Below, one piece after another: positions 51,328-60,617 of a stretch of 64,000 nt of DNA (position 1 is the stretch's first letter; every line of letters starts with the position of its first letter). The stretch covers positions 1 through 64,000 of the forward strand of contig CACZFB010000003.1 of NCBI GenBank assembly GCA_902780305.1, read 5' to 3'. A program made the position numbers and the translations under genes. Origin of the DNA: an uncultured Coriobacteriaceae bacterium (GTDB lineage Bacteria; Actinomycetota; Coriobacteriia; Coriobacteriales; Atopobiaceae). The notes beneath the pieces are model-generated. The model ran no database searches, had not been told where the DNA came from, and was given only the letters and a program-made list of their open reading frames with translations.

Positions 51328-54300
51328 CTACTTTGATACGACCTGCAGGTCCAGGGCTTCCAGGCGCAGCGACCGTCCGGAAGTGCCGGCATCGGCGCCG
51401 TCGCTTACCCACGCGCCCCAGCCCACGCGCTGCGAATGCGCGCGGTAGCGCACCGAGAAGTGCTCGGCCAGTTCGCCGGTAAGCCGCACGCGCACGGCCT
51501 CGATCCGCCTGCTCTGCCCCACGGTGCCGGCCCGCGCGCCGTCTGCCGCCGCAGGCATCCAGCCGCGACCCTGTACGTGGACCTCGTAGGCAATGCCGCC
51601 CGCATAGGGCTGGTTGGGCAGGCTCAGCCGCAGCGCTTCCAGGCGCCGGCCCTCACCGGTGGTGCCAATGCGTAGCGTCGAGCGGTTGCCGGTCCAGCCG
51701 CGCCCCTGCACGTGCACGTTGGCGGTGGCGGCGCCCACATAGGCGGGCTTCTGGTCGTCGTAGCCCTCGGGCGTCTGTCCCTCGGGCAGCACCACGACCT
51801 CGTAGGCCTCCAGCCGCTTGGAGAGACCCGCCGTGCCGGCAGGCTCACCATCGCATGCCCAGCCCAGCCAGCCGTATCCCTGCGCATGCACGCGATACCA
51901 CACGCTCTGGCCGCTCGTGCCCGATAGGCGCATCTGGATGGCCTCGATTCGCCGACTCTGCCCGGTGGTGCCCGACAGCTGACCGTCTCGAGCCCATGAG
52001 CTCTCCCAGCCAGCGCGCTGCACGTGCGAGCGGTACTCGATGGAGCCCGTGTCCACCGTGGCCGCAATCGCCTCCAGCCGGCGACTCTGCCCGGTGGTAC
52101 CGGCAGTAACCCCGCCGCTCACGGCTGGCAGGTCGCCCTTGCCCTGCACGTGTGCGGCGTACGAAACCGTCGCGTTCCACTGGGCGTACAGGTCCACGGT
52201 GTGGTCTTGCTCGACAGCCTTGGCGGTGGCCTCGTCGTTGAGGTCGACATGATCCAAGACCGTCAGGTAGTTGTCTCGGCTGGGCAGCCCCAGCTCCTGC
52301 GGCGTCACCTTGGCACCCGTCGCAAAGTTCTTGCCCGAGCCGTCGGGCTTGGTGTTCCAGGCCACGATGCTGCGTCCGGCCAGCTTGGCGTCGCCGTCGT
52401 CCTCGTCGAAGCCATAGACGCCCAGGCGGTCGCCGTCAACCACCTGCTGCTCGGCCATCACGTACGTGTCGCCGGCGTTGCGGTTCGCGTGATAGTTGAT
52501 GCCGTACACGGCCTCGTCGTACCACAGGCCGTACAGGTCCACGACCTCGCCGTCCGGCAGCTCCTCGTACGACAGATCGCCCTCGGCGGGATACGCCGTG
52601 CTGTTGCCGTTTGCGTCGGCCTTCGTGGCCCATCCCCCAAAGGTAAAGCCCGGACGCTGCGGCAGCTGGTCACCGTAGGCGATCACGCCAAGGGCTTTCG
52701 CGTCGTAGCCATCGGGCAGGGTCGTGTCCGTCAGGAATTGAGAGCCGCCTTCGAAGATTTCGAGTTGCAGCACCTTTTGGTCCTTGACATACGGCGCGGA
52801 CTCGTCCACGTTCGCCCAAAGATGCACGTGCTTGACGGGGAGCATCGTGGTGTTTGCCACGAGGACAATCTCCCGGGGGTCGGTGTTCTCAACCACGTGG
52901 TCGGCCGTCACGTTGTCGCGTATCGTCTGGCCGTCGCCGTTTAGCATCGTCCATCCGGTAATCACGGTGCCTTCGTTTATCAGCTTGTTCTCCAGCGCCA
53001 TGGTGCCCAGGATGTCGCCGTCGCGACGTGTGCCCATGGCTATGGATCCACCGTCTATGCGCACGGTAAGGTTGTGCTCGGTGCCTTCGAGATGCGTCTT
53101 GCCTGGAATCGCCTCCCCAACCTTAAACTGAGAGAACCACGCCAGCGACTGCTGCGGCCAGTGCGAGGCCGCCACGGCACCGCCCGCCTTGGCCATGGTG
53201 AGCGCATGGTAGAAGTTAAAAAGCCCCATGTCCTGCTCACCTTTGTAGAAGCCGAGGAAGATCTTGGCGACTGCGTTGGAGGCCTCGTTGAGGGCGTCGG
53301 CATCGTAGGTCATGCCTAGGTCGCCCAAGGTGGGGCCAAGCGTGCGTTGCGTGAAGTCGGCCACGATGTCCTGCTTGTCGAGCACCAGCGTGGACGCCAA
53401 AGACGCCAGCAGCCTACCTAGCTGCGTGTTGGAGGTGGAGGCTCCCAGCTCGTCCACGGGGTTGTCGTCGACGGCCAGGGCAATGCCGTCGGCAAGCATG
53501 GCGGTAAGCGCTTCTTGGGCCTTGGCGCTCATAATGGTGTTCAGCTTGGCGCGCCTGTCCACGGTCGGTCCCATGGTCCACGCCATCAGATTCTCCAGGG
53601 GTTTCTCGAACTCCTGCGCGTACTTTTGCCGGTTAGCGGCTGCGGTGCCGTCGGCATTGTCGAAGCCTGCCGAGACGAGCAGGAACCGGAAGAACTCCTC
53701 GTAGTACCTGCCCTGGTTATAGGCCAGCTCCTTGCCCTGGCTCACGTACTTGTTGCCCTCGCCCTCGGTGTCGTACGAGATGGTAAACAGCGGCGGGTTC
53801 TCGGTCTTCATAAAGCGCTTGTTCTTGGGCAGCAGCTTGTTGAGCTGGTGGGCCAGCTTCTTGAGGCCGTTGGTTGCCACGCTCGTCTTCGAGAAGTACC
53901 GCTGACGGAACAGACTTGCCGTAAAGGCCGTGCCCGGGTCGATCTCGCGCAGGTTGGCAACCATGCGGTTAACGGCCTCGGCGCGCAGGCCAATCTGCTG
54001 GTCACGCTGGTGCAGCGCGTCGGCTGTGTTGTACGTGCCGGTTATGTCGTGGTCGTGAGAGTAGCCGTAGCGGCCAAAGCCCCACCAGTCCATGATGATC
54101 TGTGGGAACCAGTCGTCTGGGTTGATGAGGTTGTGAAAGCCCACCATGAGGCCCTCGTTGGCCGCCGCGTCTTGGGCGTCGGTGGCCGTGGGGCAGTTGA
54201 CGGCGTAGCAGTAGACGTCGTCGTTCGAGAAGTGCACGTTGGTGTCGATGTAGTCGGTGGGGAAGCTCACGCTGGCGGTGTAGCGCTTCTCTGTCGGGGA

Positions 54301-55273
54301 ATAGTTGGCGCCTTTCACGGTGTGGCCCTCGTTGTAGGAGTCGTTGTAGGGTTTGTATGGCTGGTTGCTAGGGTTCCGCTCATAGATCCACTTGTTGATC
54401 CAGCCCAACGCCATGTTGACGGCGGTGCCGCCGCGGCAGTAGCCGCTGCCCCAGATCTTTACGTTATCAACGCCGTTCGTGTGCTTCTGAATGTACGGCA
54501 TGATAAACCCGAGCACGCCGTCACGTGCCTCTTGGAAGCCCGTGGCGTCTCCGCTGGCACCCACGCGCATGTTTAGGCCCCACTCCTGCTCGTATCCGCC
54601 GCCGCGGCCAGCCACCACAAACAGGCGGTAGGTCTGATTGCCGCCGTTCTCGTTAACCGTGATGTCCTTGTATCCGATGGCCACGCCAATGTTGGACTTG
54701 GTGACGGGCTTGTAGTTGTAGCCGTCGTTTACCGACACGTCCTTGCAGCCAATCTGCTGCAGGAAGGACTTGATGTTCTTGGCCTTGGCCGCGTAGTTTG
54801 CGTCCGTAGTCCGTGCCCTCCTCGTTGGAGTTGTCAGCAGCGGAGGCCAGGCACACCGACGCGTAGGCCAGATCGTCGTTGTAGGTGCCCGCCTTGTTCG
54901 CAAAGAAGTTGTCGCTGTAGGTGCACTGGGCGTACACGTCCTTGTACATGTTGGCCTCGGAGGGCAGGCCCACGTTTACCACGATTCCGTCGTTCGTTGC
55001 CTGCGTGTCGGTATCCTGCACCTGTACGGCCTGCTCTTGGTCGGTCGGCTCCTGCGCGACGGTCGCACCCTCGTCGCCCTGCGCCTCCACCACAACCTCG
55101 TCGTTGGGCGTGGTCTCCTCAACGGGTTCGACCTCTTGTGTGGGCTGCGGCGTCACTTCCTGGCTGGCGGAGGCCTGCGTTGGGCCTGCGGCGAGCAATA
55201 CGCCCAGCAGGAGCAGGACCGTCGCAAGGGGTAGGGCAAACCAGTGGCGCCGACTGACCGTGGTGCGTTTCAT
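51328..55273 (-). pseudogene. Secreted lipase-fold / InlB-B / six-ChW protein, frameshifted by a 7-bp repeat
   Basis: Two reading frames join into one protein of about 1310 residues. The first (from ATG 55273) has a signal peptide (FALPLATVLLLLGVLLAAGP), an acidic linker and VCLASAADNSNEEGTD. The second continues ANYAAKAKNIKSFLQQIG to the end. The break is at two tandem copies of a 7-base unit, GTCCGTA and GTCCGTG (54802-54815); removing one copy restores a single frame. The body holds an alpha/beta-hydrolase-like core (KIWGSGYCRGGTAVNM), a long helical part, InlB-B/Listeria-Bacteroides-type repeats (FTFGGWATKADANG, VVDLYGLW) and six ChW repeats in two triplets. No LPXTG. It may be a true mutation, a phase-variable switch or a sequencing error. 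Confidence 0.75.
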
Positions 55274-55409
55274 GACCATCACCCGTCTCTGTAGGAAACG
55301 ACTCGTTTAATGCGTTGTACGCGATTTGTCGTCTTGGCCCATCACCAATCAACGCGCTCGCCACCGCGCCGGTAGCCGCGCGTTACTTACGGGCTGGCCA
55401 GAATGTGCC

Positions 55410-55443
55410 GACCTATCAATGGGGGTATCCCCTTCGATAGGTC
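55410..55443. repeat. Family-C palindrome
   Basis: GACCTATCAATGGGG and CCCCTTCGATAGGTC around GTAT. It lies in the 327-base divergent gap between the frameshifted ChW gene and the Nif11-like gene. The remainder of that gap is relatively AT-rich, with a TATAGT -10-like box at 55573-55578; I see no other gene there. Confidence 0.65.
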
Positions 55444-55600
55444 ACTGCCCGCTATCGATTTACGTGGCATGTGGCCAGCCTGTGAACGAGTGACAACGCA
55501 TCATAATTGAAACAGGCTGTCTTGTGAGTGACTTTAGCTGCTCGTTGTGGCATGATGTGGTTAAGTAGGTCATATAGTTAAGCATAAGGAGAATAGGGCT

Positions 55601-55912
55601 ATGGGCAAAAGTGAAGAACTGCAGCGCATGGAGCGCGACCTGAGTGAACAGCCGGAGCTGCGGGAAAAACTGTACACGGATATCAAGCGCATCGCCGATG
55701 CCGGGGAAGCGGCATCCAACGGGGAAGCCGTGGCGAAGGCCGCTGCCTCCCTGGGCTATACGATCGCCCCGGAAGAACTGGAACGCACGGCAGCCGACGT
55801 TGCGGAACTGAGCGAGAGCGATATGGAACAGGTAAGCGCCGGAAACTTCTTCGCCGACTTGGAAGAGGTTCTGAGGAGGATCTTCGCAGACGACAAGAAG
55901 CCCAAGAAGTAG
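55601..55912 (+). CDS. Nif11-like leader peptide (possible RiPP precursor)
   Basis: A 103-residue charged protein. The central pattern (EAASNGEAVAKAAASLGYTI, then APEELERTAADVAELSESDM ending EQVSAGN) matches the Nif11-type leader, in which a helical leader ends in a Gly-Gly-like or Ala-Gly cleavage site before a core peptide. The putative core after SAG would be about 22 residues, amphipathic and lysine-rich at its end, with no Cys, Ser or Thr, so lanthionine or thiazole chemistry is unlikely. Codon use favours GAA for Glu, unlike neighbours, which use GAG. No modification enzyme, peptidase or ABC transporter is nearby. The ribosome binding site is AAGGAG, and a strong terminator follows at 55985. 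It could instead be a small regulatory protein. Confidence 0.6.
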   Translation: MGKSEELQRMERDLSEQPELREKLYTDIKRIADAGEAASNGEAVAKAAASLGYTIAPEELERTAADVAELSESDMEQVSAGNFFADLEEVLRRIFADDKKPKK

Positions 55913-55984
55913 CACAATCTGACCTCGTCGGAACCTGTGGCTGCCCGAGGCACATGCTGGTTCATCTCATACTTGCTCCACGAA

Positions 55985-56009
55985 GGGCTGCGAATAGCAG
56001 CCCTTTTTT
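55985..56009 (+). terminator. Intrinsic terminator of the Nif11-like gene
   Basis: GGGCTGC and GCAGCCC around GAATA, followed by six Ts. A classical strong terminator, located 72 bases after the stop codon. Confidence 0.85.
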
Positions 56010-56020
56010 AGTCTCTAGGC

Positions 56021-57178
56021 TCAGGAATGTGTGAGGAGACAAACGGTCTCGACGTGTTTGGTGTGAGGGAACATGTCCACCGGCGTAATGCGCTCCACGC
56101 GATAGCCCAGCTTGCGCAGCTGGTCCAGGTCGCGTGCCTGCGTGGTGGGGTTGCACGAGACGTAGCTGATGCGCGCGGGCGCGAGCTTGGCGAGGCCTGC
56201 CAAGAACTCTGGGGTGGAGCCAGCGCGAGGCGGGTCGAGCACCGCGAGGTCGAAGGAGGCGTGGCTCTGGTCGGCCATCCAGGCGGTGGCGTCGGCGCAC
56301 GCAAACGTGCAGCGCTGCGCCACGCCGTTGGCGCGCGCGTTGCGCCTGGCGCAGCCCACCGCCCCCGAAACCTGCTCGACGCCCACGACCTCCAGCTGCG
56401 GGTTGGCGTGCGCCGCGCATACGCCAATGGTGCCCGTGCCGCAGTACGCGTCCAGCAGCCGGTTGGCGTCCGTAGCATGCTCCAGCGCCAGCGTGTACAG
56501 GCGCTCGGTTTGCTGCGGGTTCGTTTGATAAAAACTCGTGGGGCCTATCTCGAAGGTGCAGCCCAGCAGTTGGTCGTGCATAACACCCGGGCCAAACAGC
56601 ACGTTGTTGCGATTGCCCAGCATGGCGTTGGTGCGACGCTGGTTGACGTTTTGCACCACGCTCGTAAGGCGCGGATGGCGCTTGCGCAGGCGCCGCACGA
56701 ACTCCGCGGCGTGCGGGAGCTTGGGGCCGGCCGTCACCACGGTAAGCAACGTCTCGTTGGTGGCGTATCCGCAGCGTACGATGGCGTGGCGCAGCAGGCC
56801 GCGGCCGCTGTCCTCATGATAGGCGGGAATGTGCAGCGCGTCGGCCACGCGGGCCACGTCGCACAGGATCTCGCGGGCGCCTTCGGCCTCCACCAGGCAG
56901 TGGGCGCAGTAGGCAATGCGATGAGACCCCCGTTCGAAGAAGCCGCAGCGCATGCGCTTGCCGGGGGCAAACGGCGTGGCGGCCTTGTGCCGATAGGCGA
57001 GGGGCCGCTCCATGCCTACGATGGGCGCGAGCTGCGCCCCGTCCTGCTCGACGACGTGGGCAAACAGCTCCTCCATGGCCCGCTGCTTGCGTTGGAGCTG
57101 CAGCTCGTACGGCACGGCGAGCAGCTCGCACCCGCCGCACTTCTTGGCATATTGGCATGTGTACGTCTTGTATCCCAT
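56021..57178 (-). CDS. RlmD/RumA-type RNA (uracil-5-)-methyltransferase
   Basis: A 385-residue enzyme of the TrmA/RlmC/RlmD family, which adds a methyl group to C5 of a uridine in rRNA or tRNA. An iron-sulphur cluster motif opens the protein: TCQYAKKCGGCELL (Cys-x5-Cys-x2-Cys), with a further CAHC at about 95. The SAM motif is LLDAYCGTGTIGVCAA, then VLDPPRAGSTPEFL, and the catalytic Cys lies in ISYVSCNPTTQARDL. The N-terminal TRAM domain of many homologues is missing. The start at 57178 has only a weak ribosome binding site; open frames upstream run through the family-B repeat. RlmD versus RlmC cannot be told here. Confidence 0.88.
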   Translation of the reverse strand: MGYKTYTCQYAKKCGGCELLAVPYELQLQRKQRAMEELFAHVVEQDGAQLAPIVGMERPLAYRHKAATPFAPGKRMRCGFFERGSHRIAYCAHCLVEAEGAREILCDVARVADALHIPAYHEDSGRGLLRHAIVRCGYATNETLLTVVTAGPKLPHAAEFVRRLRKRHPRLTSVVQNVNQRRTNAMLGNRNNVLFGPGVMHDQLLGCTFEIGPTSFYQTNPQQTERLYTLALEHATDANRLLDAYCGTGTIGVCAAHANPQLEVVGVEQVSGAVGCARRNARANGVAQRCTFACADATAWMADQSHASFDLAVLDPPRAGSTPEFLAGLAKLAPARISYVSCNPTTQARDLDQLRKLGYRVERITPVDMFPHTKHVETVCLLTHS

Positions 57179-57225
57179 GCGCTTCAGTGTAGCGCATCGC
57201 CTGTTGCGTTGCCCGCTTGGGGCGG

Positions 57226-57300
57226 GTTGTACAAAAGGGACAGTCCCCTGTACAAAAGGGACAGTCCCCTGTACACAGGGGACTGTCCCTTTTGTACAAC
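57226..57300. repeat. Family-B composite palindrome
   Basis: GTTGTACAAAAGGGAC and GTCCCTTTTGTACAAC form the outer stem; two direct copies of AAAGGGACAGTCCCCTGTAC and one inverted CAGGGGACTGTCCC lie inside. It sits between the divergent RlmD-like and lipoprotein genes. Confidence 0.75.
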
Positions 57301-57414
57301 GAAACTGAAGGTTGCTTAAGGCATGTGGACAGTTAGGCGCTTTAAGCGGGTTTAAAGTTTGGGGCCGTATGCTAGCGCCAACGTGAAACACGCGCTCTTT
57401 GGAGGTGTCTTCAA

Positions 57415-58653
57415 ATGAAGAAGACGAATGCAGTAGCGAAGACGTATGCAAGCAAGGCATGCACTGCCATGCTGGCGGCAGTGCTGGGACTCGGACTCGT
57501 GGGCTGTGGGTCCGGAAACACGCAGGCGAACCAGTCGGGCGCACAGGCCGCACAAACGGTAACCAGCTCGGCGATCGCAACCAGCGCCCAGAGCGATTCG
57601 AGCGCGGCCAGCGTCGAGTCGGGCGACGTCTACACCGAGCGCGACCTCGAGCAGACCGCCGACCTCTCTGGTGCCACCAAATACACCCTGGAGAACGGCA
57701 AGGACATAACCATTACCGAGGAAGGCGTGTACGTGCTCAGCGGCACGGCCACCAACGCGACCGTTACCGTTAACGCCGACGAGAACGCCAAGGTCCAGCT
57801 GGTGCTTGACGGCGTGTCCCTGCAAAACGAGACCGCTCCAGCCATCTATGTGCTCTCGGCCGACAAGGTGTTCGTTACCACGACCTCGGGTAGCACCAAC
57901 AACCTGACCGTTACCGGCACGTTTGCCGCAGACGGCCAGACGAACGTGGACGGTGTGATCTTCTCGAAGGCCGACCTGGTGCTCAACGGCCAGGGCACGC
58001 TCTCGGTAACGTCCTCCGACAACGGCATCGTCTCGAAGGATGACCTCAAGGTGACGGGAGGCACGTACTCCGTGTCGTGCGACGGCGACGCGCTGCAGGC
58101 CAACGACGGCGTGTACGTGGCCGGAGGCAGCTTTGAGCTCGTAACCGGCAGCGACGGCATCCAGGGCGATGCGCGCGTGCAGATTGACGGCGGCGCCCTC
58201 AACATTACCGGCGCCGAGGGCATCGAGTCCACCTACGTGCAAATCAACGACGGTACGGTGTCCATTAGCGCCAGCGACGACGGCATCAACGCGACGCAGA
58301 AGTCCGAGCAGGCAACCCAGACGCCCACCATCGAGATAACCGGCGGCACCGTAACCGTGGGCATGGGCTCGGGCGACACCGACGCGCTCGACGCCAACGG
58401 CAACCTGCTGATCAGTGGCGGCAAGGTGGACATTACCGCGCAGTCCGCGTTCGACTACGACGGCAAGGGCGAGCTGACTGGCGGCGAGGTGTACGTTAAC
58501 GGCGAGCAGGTTACCAGCATCGAGAACTCCATGATGATGGGCGGCGGTGGCGGCGGCCACATGGGCGGTCGCATGAACAACATGAGCGACATGGGCGACA
58601 TGGGTGAGATGCCCCAAGGCGGCCCCATGGGCCGGTCCAGTCAGACGGCATAG
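57415..58653 (+). CDS. Beta-helix carbohydrate-binding lipoprotein (DUF4353/Cthe_2159-like)
   Basis: A 412-residue exported lipoprotein; the lipobox is GLGLVGCGSG with the lipidated Cys at about 31. A Ser/Ala/Gln linker follows. Residues about 75-375 are a parallel beta-helix with repeated NGTVSISASDDGINAT-type turns and Asp-rich rungs (SSDNGIVSKDDLKVTGG, GSDGIQGDARV) that fit the calcium-dependent polysaccharide-binding Cthe_2159 (DUF4353) family. The tail is Gly/Met/His-rich (MMMGGGGGGHMGGRMNNM), which could bind metals. The ribosome binding site is GGAGG at 57403. It lies between rRNA-modification and DNA-repair genes with no functional link. Confidence 0.78.
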   Translation: MKKTNAVAKTYASKACTAMLAAVLGLGLVGCGSGNTQANQSGAQAAQTVTSSAIATSAQSDSSAASVESGDVYTERDLEQTADLSGATKYTLENGKDITITEEGVYVLSGTATNATVTVNADENAKVQLVLDGVSLQNETAPAIYVLSADKVFVTTTSGSTNNLTVTGTFAADGQTNVDGVIFSKADLVLNGQGTLSVTSSDNGIVSKDDLKVTGGTYSVSCDGDALQANDGVYVAGGSFELVTGSDGIQGDARVQIDGGALNITGAEGIESTYVQINDGTVSISASDDGINATQKSEQATQTPTIEITGGTVTVGMGSGDTDALDANGNLLISGGKVDITAQSAFDYDGKGELTGGEVYVNGEQVTSIENSMMMGGGGGGHMGGRMNNMSDMGDMGEMPQGGPMGRSSQTA

Positions 58654-58673
58654 CCAAGGGAGAGGGGCCAAAC

Positions 58674-58702
58674 TCAGAAAAGGGGTTTGGCCCCTTTTCT
58701 CA
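58674..58702. terminator. Family-A palindrome fused to the exonuclease III stop
   Basis: TCAGAAAAGGGG, TTTGG, CCCCTTTTCTCA: the left end has TCA in place of TGA. Read on the minus strand, the last three bases (58700-58702) are the TGA stop of the exonuclease III gene. It lies between convergent genes. Confidence 0.7.
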
Positions 58703-59491
58703 GTTGAGGGCGATGGTGAGCTCCACGGGACAGTGGTCCGAGCCGTACACCTCGCTGAGGATGCTGGCACCCGTTACCTGGTCGGCAATCGAGTCGCTTA
58801 CCAAGAAATAGTCGATGCGCCAGCCGGCGTTGTTCTGCCGCGCGCGGAACCGGTAGCTCCACCAGCTGTAGGCGCCCTCCAGGTCGGGGTGCCGCGCGCG
58901 GAAGGTGTCCTGGAAACCGGCGTCCAGCAGCTTGCCAAAGCTCTCGCGCTCCTCGTCCGAGAAGCCCGCGTTGCCGCGGTTGGGGCCAGGGTTCTTGAGG
59001 TCGATCTCCTCGTGTGCCACGTTAAAGTCTCCGCAGGTGATCACCGGCTTTTGGGCGGCGAGCTCGCAGAGAAACTCCCGGTAGCGCTCGTCCCACGTCA
59101 GGCGCGTGTCTATGCGCTTGAGCTCGTTTTGGGCATTGGGCGTGTACACGTTCACGAACCAATAGCGCTCGAACTCGAGGGCGCACACGCGACCCTCGTC
59201 GTCGGCGACCTCGCACCCAATGGTGCGCAGGACCTGCAGCGGCTCCTCTCGGCTGAACACGGCGGTGCCTGAGTAACCCTTGCGCTCGGCAAAGTTCCAC
59301 GTTTGGGTGTATCCGGGGAAGTCCAGGCCCAGCTTGGCGCGCTGATCGTCCTGGAGCTTGGTCTCCTGAATGGCAAAGACGTCGGCGTCGAGGGCGCAAA
59401 AGACGTCCGTAAAGCTGGGGTCCTTCTTGAGGACGGCGCGCAGGCCGTTAACGTTCCACGAGACGAGACGCAACTCTTGGGTGCTGGACAT
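58700..59491 (-). CDS. xth: Exodeoxyribonuclease III
   Basis: A 263-residue AP endonuclease/3'-5' exonuclease of the ExoIII/ExoA family, which cuts at abasic sites in DNA. Motifs in order: LVSWNVNGLRAVLKK with the metal-binding Asn, FAIQETKLQDDQR with the catalytic Glu, YVNVYTPNAQ-like FVNVYTPNAQNEL, ITCGDFNVAHEEIDLKNP, the Trp/Arg-rich YSWWSYRFRARQNNAGWRID, and the final SEVYGSDHCPVELTI. The ribosome binding site is GAAAGGAAACG. It is the middle of convergent and tandem neighbours; the patatin gene upstream reads the same way but is not closely linked. Confidence 0.94.
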   Translation of the reverse strand: MSSTQELRLVSWNVNGLRAVLKKDPSFTDVFCALDADVFAIQETKLQDDQRAKLGLDFPGYTQTWNFAERKGYSGTAVFSREEPLQVLRTIGCEVADDEGRVCALEFERYWFVNVYTPNAQNELKRIDTRLTWDERYREFLCELAAQKPVITCGDFNVAHEEIDLKNPGPNRGNAGFSDEERESFGKLLDAGFQDTFRARHPDLEGAYSWWSYRFRARQNNAGWRIDYFLVSDSIADQVTGASILSEVYGSDHCPVELTIALN

Positions 59492-59542
59492 GGCGTTTCC
59501 TTTCGGTTGGGGGACGTGCGTGACGGCGGTGCGGACCCGCCC

Positions 59543-60517
59543 CTAGCGGTCTTCTCGCAAAAAGACGTGGCTGGAGCTGCCGAGGACCGGGCGCTGGGGG
59601 ACGGGTCGGGTGCGCGGCCCGGCGGTGGGAGAGCCAAACAGAAACTCTCGCCAGCGGGGCAGCTCCCGCAGCGCCTGGGCATGACCCATGTGGAACGACT
59701 CCTCCAGGCGGTCCACGTCGAACGTGGTGCTCTCCACGGGCATGACGTCGGGCCGCACGATGAGGCAGCGGCCCTCGCGCGCGAGCTGCTCAATGCGGTC
59801 CATCTCGGCGTTGTAGCGCTCCGCTCGGGTGAGCAGGGCCTCGCGCAGGAACGGGTAGTCCCTGGTGAGTCGCAGGATCACCTGCGTGGCCACGGGTGAG
59901 AAGGGCTGCTTAACGTATCCCGCGACGCGCGTGGTGAGGAACAGGAACTTGTCGTAGCCGGCCTCCTCCGCCATCCACAGCGGAAGGCCTGCGCCCCTGC
60001 CCATGCCACCGTCCATCATAACCTGGCCGTCGACCTCGATGGGATTCATCAGCCAGGGGAGGGTGGAGCTCGCCCGCACGCGGTCGATAAGGTCCTCCAC
60101 GCAGGAGACGTCCTGCCTGCCCCACGTTACGGTCCTGCCGGTGTCGCGCTCGAAGGACTGGATGCGAAACTGCGCGGGGTTGGCGGCAAAGGTGTCCCAG
60201 TCGTAGGGGGCCGTGCCGTCGGCAATGATGCCGCGGTAGCAGTAGTCGCCGTTTATGTAGCCGTTGCCCTTGAGCGCCTGCATCTTGCCGCCGGCCTGGG
60301 GCAGGGTGGCGAGTTGGGTAAACGCCCAGTGCGTGCGCCACTGATCGCGCGAGAGGTAGTTAACGGTGTTGCTGGCACCGGCCGACAGGCCGCATACGAA
60401 GGGGAAGTAGATGCCCTCTTCGAGCAGCGCGAGCGCCATGCCGGCGGTGTAGCCGGCGCGATAGCCGCCGCCCTCGAACACGAGGGCGCAGTTGGGCACG
60501 TTGGTGGTGAGTTCCAT
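59543..60517 (-). CDS. Patatin-like phospholipase
   Basis: A 324-residue serine hydrolase. The oxyanion loop is VFEGGGYRAGYTAG, the catalytic Ser lies in CGLSAGASNTV (GxSxG), and the catalytic Asp in MMDGGMGRGAGLPL (Asp-Gly-Gly). This is the RssA/YjjU-type single-domain arrangement, acting on lipid acyl esters in the cytoplasm or at the membrane. The Arg/Pro-rich tail (about 295-324) is poorly conserved in appearance. The start at 60517 follows GAAAGGACC on the minus strand. Confidence 0.88.
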   Translation of the reverse strand: MELTTNVPNCALVFEGGGYRAGYTAGMALALLEEGIYFPFVCGLSAGASNTVNYLSRDQWRTHWAFTQLATLPQAGGKMQALKGNGYINGDYCYRGIIADGTAPYDWDTFAANPAQFRIQSFERDTGRTVTWGRQDVSCVEDLIDRVRASSTLPWLMNPIEVDGQVMMDGGMGRGAGLPLWMAEEAGYDKFLFLTTRVAGYVKQPFSPVATQVILRLTRDYPFLREALLTRAERYNAEMDRIEQLAREGRCLIVRPDVMPVESTTFDVDRLEESFHMGHAQALRELPRWREFLFGSPTAGPRTRPVPQRPVLGSSSHVFLREDR

Positions 60518-60617
60518 GTGGTCCTTTCGTTTGTCAGGACGTAAGAATACTACGAACTGACGCTTCCGCGCTCGTCCATGTGCGGCGGCGGTACAATGTT
60601 GCAAAAAGGAGGTTGCC

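Noticed and set aside
55913-55984. Second small peptide (Cys-containing) after the Nif11-like gene
   Set aside because: Several short frames with Cys exist before the terminator, but none has a start codon with a ribosome binding site.
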